22,653 nt of DNA, taken from assembly GCA_001953115.1 (NCBI GenBank), contig LSSL01002051.1, positions 1-22,653 of the forward strand, written 5' to 3'. The notes under the pieces are model-generated. The model searched no databases. It was not told the DNA's origin and saw nothing but the letters and a program-made list of their open reading frames with translations. Both the position numbers and the translations under genes were made by a program. This document shows, one piece after another, positions 9,001 through 22,141 of this stretch (its first letter is position 1; every line of letters begins with the position of its first letter). The stretch comes from Smittium mucronatum. Lineage: Eukaryota > Kickxellomycota > Harpellomycetes > Harpellales > Legeriomycetaceae.

Positions 9001-12000
9001 GCTTTTATTTAAAAAAAATAAAGCGTATTTAATTCAAAATCCATTCATTTTTTTATATATTTCAGTAATTATTATTTGATCTGATTTACTATACAGAAAA
9101 ATTTAAATGTGTATAATTTATAAATATTTTTATAAAATATTCGGGAATGCATGCACACATCACAAAGATACTGTAAGATCCGAATTGAAATTTAATAATT
9201 TGATACAATTATAAGCAATAAAAACAATTTTTTAAACTCTATCTAGAATGAAAAAAATATTAAATTATGTCTTAAAGTATATTCCTCACACTCATTTTTT
9301 TATATTTTATCCAAAGAATCTATAGATATCCGGGTCGAAATATATTAGTGATTTGGTTTTTTATATGTGAATAGTGATTTGGGTTATTGAAAAAAATTAA
9401 TATAATGATTTTTTCCCAAAAAAACAGCTCTGCTAAGCTCATAGAATCTTTATCGAGTGATTAAATTATTTCTGTTTATAAAATTGGAAATTTATATGAA
9501 AAATATGATTTTAAAATCGATTTTCTTTATTATTTAATTTTTATATAAAAAAATTGTAAAAGCGAAATTGGATTTAAAAAATCAAGATATTTAATTTATA
9601 ATACAGACTGGTTACTTGTTATTCTAAAATAATGAGGGGCTTCATGAAAATTTTCAGATTTTTTTTTTCAAATTCTCGAAGACACAAAATTCCCGAATAA
9701 AAATTACGATAAATATCCAGGGGCACCTGTATTTACTAATTTTTATCATAAAAAAGACAACTTGCTGATAACTCTTATAAAAAATATGTCTATTTCAAAA
9801 TTACTACAGAAAAGTAACCCTAATAAATTATCTTTTTATAATTCATTATATTTTTAATCTTTAAAAATGCCCTAAATTCTACTTTCATTTCTGATAAAAA
9901 TTTAAAATGTTTTAGAAAAGGTTTATTTGGTTGGTGTTTTACGTGTATAGACACGTAAGTTCAAAATAAATGTAGATTTTGTTTTTTTCTAATGATATTT
10001 TGGAATTTTGATTATTCTGTATGAAAGATCAAGTTTATCATTTTTTCCGAGTAAAACATCTTATAAAATGAATTTTTATGTGCAAAGTACATATTTTATA
10101 CTTTAAAATGAATCGAAAAAGAGAATTATCCACTTTTATGACATTAACTTCATCTTCCTTGAGCTAATTTTTGCTGAAATTTTTTCGATTACATTTTATT
10201 TTATAATTTTATTGTCAAATTCATCGGATTAAAAATTTATCTTCTGGTAATAGAATGTTGATGATTCAATATTTAGATAATTTCATTAAGTATCCATGTT
10301 GATTTGCCTATTATAAGTAGTCTCAGGTTCTAAAAATTTGATTTTGCGCTCAATATTATGGAAATATACACCAGTTCCTTATGAAAAGATAAAACATCTG
10401 CATATCTATTTATTTTCACTAATATGTTATTTTCAATACCATAATTTTAAATTACAGGGGTTTAAAGCATATTCCTTATAAATAAAATTAGATATTTTAG
10501 ATTAAAATGATAAAAATAATTCAAATTAAATCATAAAACCCCTTTAAATTTTTAAATCATTAGATTTGTTTAGAATTCACCTAACATGTTGTACAGAGTT
10601 ATTTATCCTCTTAACCACATAGATTTATTGATTTTTTTGAAATCCCTGAAAAAAACTTCTTCAATCGATTTTTTGAATTTATAAATTTTTTTAAAAGCAA
10701 ATAAAATTTGAGGCAATGAGGATTTATAAAAGTTCTATTTAAGCGAAAATAAATAAAAGAAAGATAAGATGTGATACCGGATGAAAAAATGATTTAAAAA
10801 AAATTAGAAAAAATCAAATACATTGTGATAAAAATATATACAAAGGTGAAAATAAAGTTTGTAAAATATTTTTTACACAATTCAAAATATTTTACATGTA
10901 TTTAAATAAATAATATCTAAAATAAAAATTCACAATAACCTATTTAAGTTTTAATCAAGTTACAGTATTAAAGGTAAATCGAAAAACTTGAATAAAAATA
11001 CTCTTCTTAAAGCTAGAAAAATTTTGAGATTAAAATCAATGGAGTGTTTATAAAATATAAAACTATAACTATTAAATTTATTTAATTTTATTTTTAAAAA
11101 AATAATTTCTAGGAGACCACGCAATTGATTAATATTATCATATCAAAAATAGATAATATTATATAAAAAAAATATCTTATATTTATTCAAAATTATGTTA
11201 GAAAAAATTATTTTAAAAATTGGGCTCTAATATTATTTCGATTTATAATCCGTATATATTTCTACGCGTTAAGATAATTAAAAAACATGATCGCATTACC
11301 ATTTAGCGAAATGGTGAAAGCATTTTTGGCATATTTTATTAATTAAAATACTACTACTAATAGGTGTATTTTATAGACGATATTATGGATTTTAAGAATT
11401 CAACTTTGTTGTTTCAAATTTTCTTTCTTTTTTTAAGAGTTTCTTGTGAAAAAATGATAATTATTATTATTCTATAAATAGTCCTATATTTCGGATTTTT
11501 CATTGGAAATTTAAATTGGAGCTATGTAAAATATAGAAGATTATAAATCTATATTAGGCTGTAAAACATTTTCAGTAGAAGAGTTTAACCAATAAATATA
11601 CCTAAATAGTATAGCATTCAATATTTTTGTGAATATTTGAGAAAATTTTGTTGAAAATTTAAAGATATAAAAAAAAGATATTATAAATGTTTCATAAATA
11701 AACTCTGGATTTTATGCAAGCTAGAGAGGATATAAGTTACTATTTTATTTTTCAAAATCGAAGTAAAATCATTTTTGAGATGAAGAAGAGAAATTTACAT
11801 ATGAAACATTAAAATTCGCTATATTTTTTTACAAAATCTATTTTAATATCTACAAATAAACGATGTATTTTGTTTATAATCGGATTTTAAATAATATTTA
11901 ACCATAAAGATAATGAGGATACTTATTTTTATTTAAAAAAGCCTTAATATTTGAGTTCCTTGCTTGAATTATTGAATATAATAATCTTTTCTCCCTTAAT

Positions 12001-14227
12001 TCGTTTTAAACGTGATTATAGTTGATGGTTTGAGATATAAAAATTTGATATTGAATTATACATATTCCTATTCAAAATAGTTCAAAAAACAGGTACGGAT
12101 ATTTTTAATATTAGATAATAAAATTCTGAAGTTTTGTTATTATTTCAGGTTTTGAAGCAAATATCTAATTATTTGTAATTTTTTTGATTTTTTGACCTTT
12201 TGAGAAATTTCCGATTTTTTAACTGTATACCCGAGATTTTATACGAAAAGCATGACGTGATTATAAAATTTTGCCCATAATTTCCATTTATAGACAGTTT
12301 TAATGAAAAAAATGCAAAAAAGCCCAATATTTATCTATTAAATTAATGTAAATTTTGACATAATTATTATAAATAGAGCAAGAAAAAATAAAAAAATATT
12401 AACAAAAAAAATTTAAATTTTGATTAAACAGAATTTTTTGACATCTTATATATAAAAAGTATCAGATTAAAACTTTTTCCTTAAAAATAAATTTTGCAAG
12501 AAGCAATTAACAGCTAGTTTTTATCAAAATAAATTAACTTCAATAATTATAAGATTTCTGTTTGGTTTAAATATAGTTTTGTAACTGAATTTTTATTTTT
12601 TTGTGGTGAAAAACTATTACAATATATAGAAATATCAAATTATTCAAAATTATGAAGCATATTTAACTGTTTTTTTTGCAACTGCTGTTTAAAAAAGTTT
12701 GTATTAGCCAAAAAAAACAAAAAAACAGATTTATTTATCAAAATTTGATGATAAATGCATAAGTTTACCGTAATATTGAAATATTAGGCACGTATTTATA
12801 GCCTCCAAATTATAAATGTATTTTAATTCTTTAAAAATAAAAGTTTTATTATCAAATATATAGTACTTAAATAAAGCTGTCCATAATATGGACATAACCT
12901 ATATATTCAGTTTAAACGACATCGTATTTATAGAAGTAATTTTAATTTTCAATTTAATCAAAAGAAATAGATGAATTTGATAGGAAAATTACCTAAATTT
13001 ATATTAATTAAATTTAAAATTATTTTTATTTTTCAAACTCCTAATAAATCAATACATCTAGAGAAATTATTTTAATATTTAATTTGCAATATAATTTCGA
13101 AATGCGAGAATATTACTATTATATTTGTTATAAAATTTAGTTTATTGATTAGATAAGATATCCAAAAATAAAAATAAAATCCACTTAAAGACACGAAACT
13201 CTCTTAAATTTTTTCAATTTTTACTCAAAATAAAACACTAACACTGATGTAAATTTTTTCCACGTCGTAATTCCTTTTAGTGATCTTTATCGTTTTTTTT
13301 TCTTGAAAAAACTCTGGAGAGACAAGCTTTATTCTTGTTCTTATTTTTATTTGAAAATAATCTTTTTTACATCATGCACCATAATTTTTTTTCTTTTAAT
13401 TTTCCATTTTAAAATAACACTTGAAAATATTTTGTTCATTTAAAATATCTATAATTTTTTTTTTTTTGCACAACTTAATAAAAAAAATTAGATTTTTCAC
13501 ATTAAAACTATGGCAAAAAATTAATATATATATTTAAAAGATCAGATAATCGCTTTAAAACCCCTTAAATTCATTTAAAAATTCATCATTTCATTAGCTA
13601 ACCTTTTTTTATCCTAAATAATTTTACAACGCGAATACGTTTGATTTTGAATGGAGCATCCTGTGAGTGGCAACTACATAAAATTTCGTGGTTTCATATT
13701 ACAGAAAATTATCGCATAAACGCATTATTTAATATTTTTCCAGATAATTAAATAATATGAGAAGCCCCAATTGCTAATCGCCAGTTATTATATTTTTTAC
13801 ACTTAAGTGATCATTAAAAATACAGCTATGAAAAATGAAAATACAGGTTTTATATTGTTTTATTTAATTGATAGGTAGGCTTTCCATTAAAAAGCGTAAT
13901 AATTCCTTATAGAAAATCTTATCATATTTAATAAGATTAAATGAACACAATGTATAATTTTTTAAGAGATTATCCTAATTTAATAAAAAAAACACTTTTT
14001 TGTTGATACTAAATGTAAAATTTTTATACTTGTTTATGTTACACAGAAAAAAAATTATGCATAAATTCAATCAAATACATACTAAGTCTGGAGAAAACTA
14101 AAAAGCCAATAATTCGGTGAACCCCGTGTTTAAGTTTTTTTTTAAAAAGAAGAAAGGTGTAAATTCCAGACATTGAACCATTTCCTACGTTTAGAAAAGA
14201 CTCGACTCCTAAGAGTTAAATACCTTG
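6064..14227. other. AT-rich gene desert
   Basis: About 8 kb of very AT-rich sequence with long A and T runs. No open frame with recognisable protein sequence was found on either strand. The only open stretch listed on translation (8434-8616, minus) is low-complexity and rich in Phe, Lys and Asn. Short patches of higher GC (for example 6910-6990, 7100-7160 and 8060-8110) may be remnants of older elements, but I could not assign them. No tRNA, rRNA or other RNA gene was recognised. Confidence 0.7.
6452..6486. repeat. 8-bp minisatellite (GATTATTA)4
   Basis: The unit GATTATTA is repeated four times without error, followed by a partial GAT. It lies about 390 bp after the last recognisable codon of the DIRS-like relic. 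It may be a simple replication-slippage array. A role as an element terminus is possible but unsupported. Confidence 0.9.
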
Positions 14228-14745
14228 CCGTGGTTTAGACGGCTTAATAGTGTACTTTTCGAAGAACACTAAACCAAAAATTCAATCAGCGTTGTATTAT
14301 TCTTGGTTGGGCTAGTGGAGACAGCGCACAGCGATTCGGAGAACAGCGATTCCAGAGGAGGACCATCTCGAAACAGGAGGAATCGATCGTTTAGCACAAC
14401 TGAGACATAGTCTAGTGCAAAAGTCCAGCGTTCGACAATCAGACGGACCTCAGCGTCTAACAACTATTTGTAGGAAAGCAATTTCGATCAATCCCACGTT
14501 TGGGTGGGAGCCTAATTTTATTAATCCTGTTAGAAGTAGGTTCTGAATAGGACCTCAATAGCTTCAATGAAATTTTGCTCATTGACAAAGAGCTTAATTA
14601 TTGGCTGCATGTAACCTCAGCCATACACCTACTTGAAGCAATACCAGAGGGGGTCTTTCAGTTGGTAGATTGCACCATTTTACCCTAGGTACATGGCCAG
14701 TAGCTTGATAGAGGAGCATATTGTAGTTAGGATAATAGCCTTTTA
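14228..14745 (+). mobile_element. Degenerate LINE fragment with the shared 3' tail
   Basis: An island of near-balanced base composition inside the AT desert. Its right end shares 19 of 20 bases with the LINE tail further right (14719-14738 against 22241-22260). The similarity extends upstream through GGTAC, GGCC/AGCC and AGAGGAG. One frame at the end reads RYMASSLIEEHIVVRIIAF, comparable to RYAAGSPAEELIVFRIIVF at the other copy. The left part (14251-14460) gives CTFRRTLNQKFNQRC in one frame. The spacing would suit a C-x2-C-x4-H-x4-C zinc knuckle with three ligands lost, as in a LINE ORF1, but this is speculative. The 64-codon minus-strand frame here is probably a shadow. Confidence 0.6.
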
Positions 14746-17700
14746 TACACGTCTTTTTCTTATCTCCAGATTTTTTTAGTATAGTTTTTAATGAAGTTAT
14801 CTAACAATAAAATTCCGTGATAAAAAGAAAAAACACAGCTTTTTACATAGATGCAATCATAAAAATAAAAAAAAATTTCAGAATTTTTTTTCTACGTCCT
14901 CAAAAGAAATTTTATCTTTGAAATTTAATAAAAGTCTTTCTTTGTAAATTTTTACGAATTTCTCAAATAATCAAGAAAAAAAACATTCATTTCAAAATAT
15001 ATGGAGATTTCATCTATTGTGATTAATAAAATCTGGTAATAGGAAATATAATTTATTTTACTAGTCTGATGCAGTGGTTTTAGCAGCAATAAATGAAGTT
15101 ATGAAATCAAGACATCTTTATTTTGCAGATATTATAAACCTATAATAGTCAGAATCACAATAAAGGTCAATAAAGCAGTTTTATTAAGAAATATAGATTT
15201 TAGGCTGTTATTATTTTTCGCTTGATCAGCTCTTGAATCCAGAAAATATTGGATTTTCACTTGAAATAAAACAAGTTTTGTTATACAACATATAAATATA
15301 GTTTTTTCGATATTTTTTTTTAAAAAAGGAATTCGGGTAAAATATTTAGTAAATAAATAAATAAATAAAGTATGAATAACATGTTTAAGACCAGTTTAAT
15401 TTTATATTAATTACTGGAATTATAAATATCTATAGGTCCAGACTGATTTTATTTTGCTAACTAAGGTAAAAACTAGAATTTATCAACAATCTCAGTATTT
15501 TCTTTAAATGAATATTTCCTAATTTTCGTATTTAGTATGAAAAGACAACATGATTTTATTTCATTATTTTGGTTTTAATCGATTTAGATATTATAAAATG
15601 GTCATGGTCCACATAGACTTTTTTTTTAGAAGTTATAAAAAGTCAAACTGCTGATTTTTTTTGTGTGGAAATAGTGGCTATAAACCCGAGTGAAAACCTT
15701 AAAAAAGCAATTAAAATATATTAAAAGATTTCCAAAAAAATTAATATTTTTGCAAAAAAAAAGTGTAAATAAAAAGAAAAATACATTTTCTACATTAATT
15801 ATGAAGTTATACATACCCATTTATATGTTTTTTATTAATTAGATCAGAATTTTTCGGTTGATTTACGCTGAGTCGAAAACCATGTTTGAAGATTATTAAG
15901 AGAAGATAGATGATAATTTTAACGAAAGTAGTACATCTGATTAAATCAAAGAAATTTTTAAAAATAATAGCAAATATCTTATCCAGTGCGGGCTTAAAAT
16001 AGAAGAAAACTTTAAAATCAACAAAGAAGATAGATGTCAGATAAAATATTGGATGTTTAGATTTCAATCTTGTAAGAAGTTGAATGTCTTGGTAACACAA
16101 GATCAAGAGTATATTTTTTTTTGTTCGATAGTATGTAATGCTTATTCTATAAATTTAATTTTTATTCCAAATTTCATAGGTTATTAAAAATATATATAGA
16201 TATTTTCATAAATGAGGATCTAAATAATAGTCAGGGACAGATGACTTAAATATATTCACTCAGCTTCGTTGTATATAAAATAATGGATACTTTCGAAAAA
16301 CTAGAAAAAGGAATGAATGTTTCTAAAGCTGGCAAAGAAGAAAAAAACCAATTTTGGCTATTACAAAATTCTTTTTTTTAGAAAGACAATGAATAATACT
16401 AAATTTATAATAAACTAATTTTGGGGTAAACTATAAATACTGGAAGAAAATAAAGGGAGCTCTTAAATAAAATACTCTTAGATAAATTATTTTAGTCTAA
16501 AGCTGGTTTTTTCGTTATATCAAAAACAATATTATAAAATCAAATATTTTTCAAAAGAATTATCAGAAATATACATTCAAGATATCATTAGTTAAAAGTT
16601 ATTTCTAAAATGATAGCTTTCATGGATATTAAAGGTTATAAAGAGTAATAAAAAAAAAGTTTATTGAAACGAAAAATCCCATCAAATAAACAATCCTGTT
16701 ATCCAATTTTAATTTTATGGAATTTTCATGTTTATGGGAGTTTAACTGTAGTTTTTATTTATTTATGTATTTTGGGAAAAGGATCTTTATATAAAACCTT
16801 TTCCATTTTAAAAATTATAAAAATCATGATGGAAAGATTAAAGCTTATTTTAATTTAAACTTTAGTAATCATAAATAGTTAAAATTAATATGGAATTTTA
16901 TATTTAAAAAATAATTAAAATCTTCAAAAGGTGTATTCAATTAATAAAATTCCAATCTTTGTATATATGTTTTCAATAATGAGTTATTATCAATCAAGCA
17001 GAGAAGTGTATTATTTTAATATCGAAAATATTTTAACAATGATGATTTATTATTATTTATGTAGTCTATTAATTCTTGCAGTTTTATGTTAGATAAATTA
17101 AAAAGCAAGATAATTATTAGAAACATCTTTCATTTATAAAAAAATATCCAATTATTCTTAGATGTATCTAATGACCAGGCGCTGAATTTCAGATTAAAAT
17201 ATTATAATTATTGGCTATTATCAAGTAGAATTGTTGAATTAAAAACCTAAGGTTGCTTCTATTCGTAATTTTTTTTTGGTTAGAGGGGAAAAAAAATAAG
17301 AATATAATCTTAAAGGTAAATTTTAATACAATTTTTTTAGCTATAAAAAAACGATACACATTTTAAAGTCTGTCGATAAATTGGAGAAATTTCCTTTTTA
17401 AAAGAAGCTGCAAGTGTAAGTTATAAACATGATAGAAATACTGAAATAATAAAAAGTAAAAAATAAAAGCGAAAAGTAAAAGAATTTACTTATTATAAAT
17501 AAAATTTCGATTTGTACTTAACAAAAAAGTCAGATAAAAAAGCTATAAAGATCCTTTTGAAATTAAATTAATATTTACTTATTTATATAAATCACAGTCC
17601 ATTAGATACTAGAGTTTTTACTGCAGTGTTTGATCGGGAGAAATTTAAGTAGAAATTTACTATAGATATTGTAAAAAAAATAATTAAAAATTAAAAATTA

Positions 17701-20309
17701 ACTCCCGATGATTTCAGGGTGAGAATAAAACAAATATAGCCTTAAAAAAAAATAAAAACACCAAAAAAAAACTTTATTCCAAAATATAAACAAAAAATAA
17801 ACTCATTATAATCATAAATTAAATTAAAATTAAAATTAAACTCCTTTTCGTTAAATTAGTATTTAATACAGATAATCTTGGCTTTTTAAGGTTCTCTTTT
17901 ACATAGGTTCTAAAGGAAATGAAAAAAAGAACCAGCTTCCCCTTAAATCAACCGATAATTTGATTTTAAACAGTTTTATTAGCTATTATTATTTCTAAAT
18001 GAAAACTTTATATAGAAAAAAACAACCAAATATATTTTTTTTAATAAAATTTTAATACATCGGCATAATAAAAAGTATATAAGGGAGTTTGTTCTTTTAT
18101 ATAATAAAACCCAAAAGGCATAGTTAAAAAAAATATTATGAATAATTTTTTATAGTTAATGAAAAAAAGATAATCAGGAATCTTGAAGTATTTTGGGATT
18201 ATAAAAAAAATTGATAATATCCAGTTATTAATATTTTATAAATTCAAAGTATGAAAAGAAAATAATTTCTAATTTTTTATTAATGCTTATAAATTAAAAA
18301 TAACAAATATTCTAATATGAAGATCGGATTATATTCAAATTTTCAGAAAATCTTCTATTTTATTAGGGAGATGTGAGCGATTTTTGAGATCTTAAGGAAA
18401 TTTTTTCGAATACATACTCTAAATGAAGTTTCATTTTATGTCTCAATAGAACAAGCCCCCTTCCTCCATAAAAAATCTTTTATGTAGACATAATTTAACT
18501 GAAACGTTTTGTTAGAATAAATTGAATATAAAAAAAATTTAAGGGATCAAAAAGCAATTCAAAATTAAAAGCAGTGGACTGGGAGTTTATAAAAATTTTT
18601 ATTTAATTTTTCTTTCAAAGATTGAAACTATGATCAGAAAAAAAATCTTAGATGCCTTTTATTAAAAATAACTAAAAAGATTTCTAATAATATCTATAAA
18701 TAGGCACTTAATGATGCTCAGCATATGGTCTTTTTAAATTTATTAAGCTTTATAATAAGAATCTTGCCAAATATAAAGACTAAATTAAAAAAACTTGTAA
18801 AAATCTATTAATTTTGAAATATTGTATCAGTTAATCATTTTAATTTAATTTATTTGCTTCTATCAATTTATGAAAAGCAATTCCGAATTTCGGAAACCTC
18901 ACTCTTTTTATATTTTCTATGAAATATATTTTTTAGTTTTATTTTTTTGGTATTAAAATAAAAATAATTTGTAATATTTATAAATACCCAAAATTAAAGA
19001 TTTTTTTTTGAAAATTTCATTGAATGGTATAAAACACCTTTATAAAAATATCTACATATACATATTTTATATATAAGCTCTGTAAAATGTAATGAAAAAA
19101 AAAATTTCTAAACCGATTTACTGAATTTATCAAAAAGTAAACAAATTTCCAACATATCATCTTTTTGATCATGCCAAGGGAAAAAATCATTTTTTATAAC
19201 GCAGAGCAAAACTGAATTAGTTTGATATAGGAACATTCAAGTTTTCTGATTAAAGCCAGTCTCATTTTTGAATAACAATCACTTTGGAATTAAAGATCCT
19301 CCATTCTTATATAATTGCCAAATATAGTACCTATGGAATTATTAATTTCCATTTTTACTCGTCTCTTATCTATCAATTTTATTGGATGTTAAAATCATGG
19401 CAACATTTGTCAAAAAATCTAGGAAAACGAGTAAATTAATGGAAAAGAGTAATTTATAAGGATATTATAATCAACTCTATTGATTCATAGAGCTCATAAC
19501 TTATGAAAATATGTGTCATAGCTACATTAGATATGTTCCACTTTGAATATTTAAAAAAATTTCATTACAAACAAAAATGTAAAGATGTTAAGACAAAACC
19601 AATGCTCACTACCCCCTATTTCTTATCAAATATTATTGTGTAAATAGGTATTCGCTTATGTTTCTACAATCATTAGATAAGTAAAAATTCTATAAATGAA
19701 AGTTGCGTAATTTTCGATGAAATTAGTAATGGGAACATCAAACTGATAAAAAAGCTCACAAATAGATTATCAATTCATTTTGGATAACACCGTTATTAGG
19801 TTATAATAACATTATTTCTGCTTTCAATTGAATAAATAACAAAGATAACAGCTAATTCAATGGATTTACATCCTTATGACATGCCAAATATTTGCTTTTT
19901 GAGAATATTATTCCAATTACGTAATTTGACTTATTAAAGCCAAAATCTAGGGGGTGGATCTGTAATATTCAACGTAATAGGTGAGAATTAATGTTCAGTC
20001 ATTCCACTATCTTGATCAATATTGCAACAAAAAGACGCAATATTCGTTTAGAAATCGGAAATAAGAAATTACAGTTCAAACAATGGATAATTTAGTAATA
20101 GATCCTTTCAACTTACAGATTATCATTAAAAATTTAAATATCAGTGAGATAAATGTGGGACAGATTGTGTAGTCTTCATTCTTTTCACTAAAAAATTAAA
20201 TAATATTGCGCCATCATTCAGTGATGAATAAAATCAAAATTGAATTGCTAGCAAAGACATGTCTGTAAATTTTGAAACAATCTAATTCATTTAATTATTA
20301 TTAACCAAC
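14746..20309. other. AT-rich gene desert
   Basis: About 5.5 kb with the same character as the earlier desert. Short open stretches at 15626-15820 and 15807-16106 (minus) and 16664-16858 (plus) encode Phe-, Ile-, Lys- and Asn-rich peptides with no motif I know. They are most simply explained by base composition. The last 1 kb (from about 19.2 kb) is less extreme in composition as the permease gene is approached. No RNA gene was recognised. Confidence 0.65.
15351..15369. repeat. (AAAT)n microsatellite
   Basis: Nearly five perfect copies of the tetramer AAAT. A simple repeat of the kind expected in AT-rich intergenic DNA. Confidence 0.85.
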
Positions 20310-20329
20310 TATATATACATGTATATATA
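20310..20329. promoter_or_regulatory. Perfect 20-bp palindrome upstream of the permease gene
   Basis: TATATATA-CATG-TATATATA is its own reverse complement. It sits 133 bp before the permease start codon, in the likely promoter. It contains TATA-like sequence on both strands and could serve as a core promoter or a dimer-binding site. In DNA this AT-rich it could also arise by chance, apart from the central CATG. Confidence 0.35.
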
Positions 20330-20461
20330 ATAGTAGATATGATCATTATTGCCATACTCACATTAATTATTTTTTTTTCATTTGTAATCTAAATTATTTA
20401 TTAACATTTCACTAATAAAAACCTTTTTCTAACTCCTTATACCCATCAAAAAATCGACGAG

Positions 20462-21976
20462 ATGGAGAATATAATGGGATTCTTAAAAAAAATGGTTCGC
20501 AAGAAGCCCCTTGAAACAAGTATCAGGCAATCAAATATAAATGAAATGAAACGCACACTCGGTTATGTACAATTGACTTTTTTGGGGATAGGGATTATAA
20601 TTGGGACGGGAATTTTCGTGCTTACTGGAAAGGCGGCAGCTGAGAATGCCGGTCCATCAATAGCTATTTCTTTTCTGGTGGGTGCAGTTGTCTCTGGATT
20701 TACTGCCATGTCCTACTGTGAAATGTCTACCATGGTGCCAATAACTGGCTCTGCATACAGTTACTCAATATCTACAATGGGAGAAGTTTTTGGTTGGATA
20801 GTTGGTTGGGATTTAATGCTAGAATATATTGTTGGCGCTTCAACTGTAGCATCGGGATGGTCGGCTTATACCATGAGCTTTTTCGCTGAAGTTTTCGATG
20901 TTCATTTCTCAGTTGCTACAACTAAATCCCCATTTACTTACAAAAACGATAAATTTGTTGTCAATAAGGGATCTTATATTAACATCCCTGCAATATTCAT
21001 AACACTGGCTGTCACTGGCGTTTTGTTGGTTGGAATCCGGGAATCTTCAGCATTTAATATGGTCATAGTCATTATCAAATTGACTGCTATTCTGCTATTC
21101 ATATTTGGGTCTCTCAAATTTATCAATAGAGATAACTTGTCTCCGTTTGTTCCTCCCCACAAAAATGGTCAATTCGGGGCTTTAGGTATTTTAAAAGGTG
21201 CCCAAAAAGTCTTTTTTTCGTATATAGGATTTGATGCAATTTCAATTGCATCACAAGAAGCGAAAAATCCTCAAAGAGATCTTCCAATAGGAATTATATT
21301 ATCTTTAACTATTTGTACAGTTCTTTATGTTGGTACTAGTTTGGTCCTCTGTGGGCTTGCACCATACAGTACCCTTAATGTCGATGCCCCAATCTCATTT
21401 GCATTAAGCAAGTACCCCAACACCAAGTATTTACAAGTTTTAGTTAATCTTGGAGCTGTTGCAGGTTTAACTTCTGTAATCTTGGTTGATCTCCTTTCTC
21501 AACCTCGTTTATTCATGGCTATCGCTAATGATGGTCTTCTACCTCAATTTTTCGCTAGGCTACATCCAAAATTCAAAACCCCTTTCTACCCGACTCTTTT
21601 AGGTGGAGTATGTGTTGCTGCTCTTTCAGGATTCTTGCCAGTAGAACTTTTGGGAGATATGACGTCTGTGGGTACTTTATTTGCATTTCTTTTTGTAAAT
21701 CTAAGTGTTATCATTTTAAGAAGAACTGATCCCCATCGCCACAGGGACTTTAAAGTCCCATTAGGTCCATACATATTCCCTGTTTTGGGCAGTATAATAT
21801 CAATCGCCTTAATTGCTGTATCCGGTACTTCTACAATAATAAGATTGTTCGTTTGGATGGGGATAGGATTAATAGTGTACTTTGGCTACTCAATGAAGCG
21901 ATCTAAGATCAGCCAATTCATTGAGGAAAATGAATTAATTTTGGCTGAGCAACAAACCAAAGGATCTGGATTTTAA
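20462..21976 (+). CDS. Amino-acid permease, cationic amino acid transporter (CAT) type, APC superfamily
   Basis: A 504-residue membrane protein that probably imports amino acids across the plasma or vacuolar membrane. The first transmembrane helix carries the family's broken-helix substrate motif GIGIIIGTGIFVLTG (residues 42-56). FFSYIGFDAIS (251-261) followed by EAKNPQRDLP (266-275) is the helix 6 to loop signature of CAT and YfnA-like carriers. DLLSQPRLFMAIANDGLLP then marks the loop near helix 8. About 12 hydrophobic segments are evident. The N-terminal 30 residues are basic and cytoplasmic. The ATG at 20462 is the first in frame; ATG at 20474 is an alternative giving a protein four residues shorter. 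No intron is visible. At 504 residues it is shorter than animal CATs (about 620) and closer to bacterial and plant-like members. Fungal permeases are mostly of the different YAT type. Substrate cannot be decided from sequence. Confidence 0.93.
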   Translation: MENIMGFLKKMVRKKPLETSIRQSNINEMKRTLGYVQLTFLGIGIIIGTGIFVLTGKAAAENAGPSIAISFLVGAVVSGFTAMSYCEMSTMVPITGSAYSYSISTMGEVFGWIVGWDLMLEYIVGASTVASGWSAYTMSFFAEVFDVHFSVATTKSPFTYKNDKFVVNKGSYINIPAIFITLAVTGVLLVGIRESSAFNMVIVIIKLTAILLFIFGSLKFINRDNLSPFVPPHKNGQFGALGILKGAQKVFFSYIGFDAISIASQEAKNPQRDLPIGIILSLTICTVLYVGTSLVLCGLAPYSTLNVDAPISFALSKYPNTKYLQVLVNLGAVAGLTSVILVDLLSQPRLFMAIANDGLLPQFFARLHPKFKTPFYPTLLGGVCVAALSGFLPVELLGDMTSVGTLFAFLFVNLSVIILRRTDPHRHRDFKVPLGPYIFPVLGSIISIALIAVSGTSTIIRLFVWMGIGLIVYFGYSMKRSKISQFIEENELILAEQQTKGSGF

Positions 21977-22141
21977 TTTATAATTTTTTTTGCTATTTTT
22001 ATCATTTGTAAATAGATATAATATAAAAAGACACCTTTATCAGTTTTAACTATTCATCTTAAAGGTTGAACTATAAGCACAAAATTTTTATTACACCACA
22101 AACATATTTAACCATTTCCAGTGGATTTTACTCGTTTCCAA
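21977..22141. other. 3' flank of the permease gene
   Basis: A short AT-rich stretch directly after the TAA stop. It includes T runs and AAATAGATATAATATAAAAAG-like sequence that may hold the polyadenylation signal, although no canonical AATAAA is present. The first LINE-like sequence begins about 165 bp after the stop codon. Confidence 0.4.

Noticed and set aside
14649..14720. tRNA-like D-arm sequence (CAGTTGGTAGATTG) that might mark a tRNA gene or tRNA-derived SINE.
   Set aside because: No acceptor stem, anticodon stem or convincing B box can be paired, and the sequence runs into the LINE tail.
6064..20309. Possible mitochondrial origin because of extreme AT content.
   Set aside because: No rRNA, tRNA or respiratory-chain genes are seen. 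The sequence is flanked by nuclear-type retroelements and a permease gene in the standard code.
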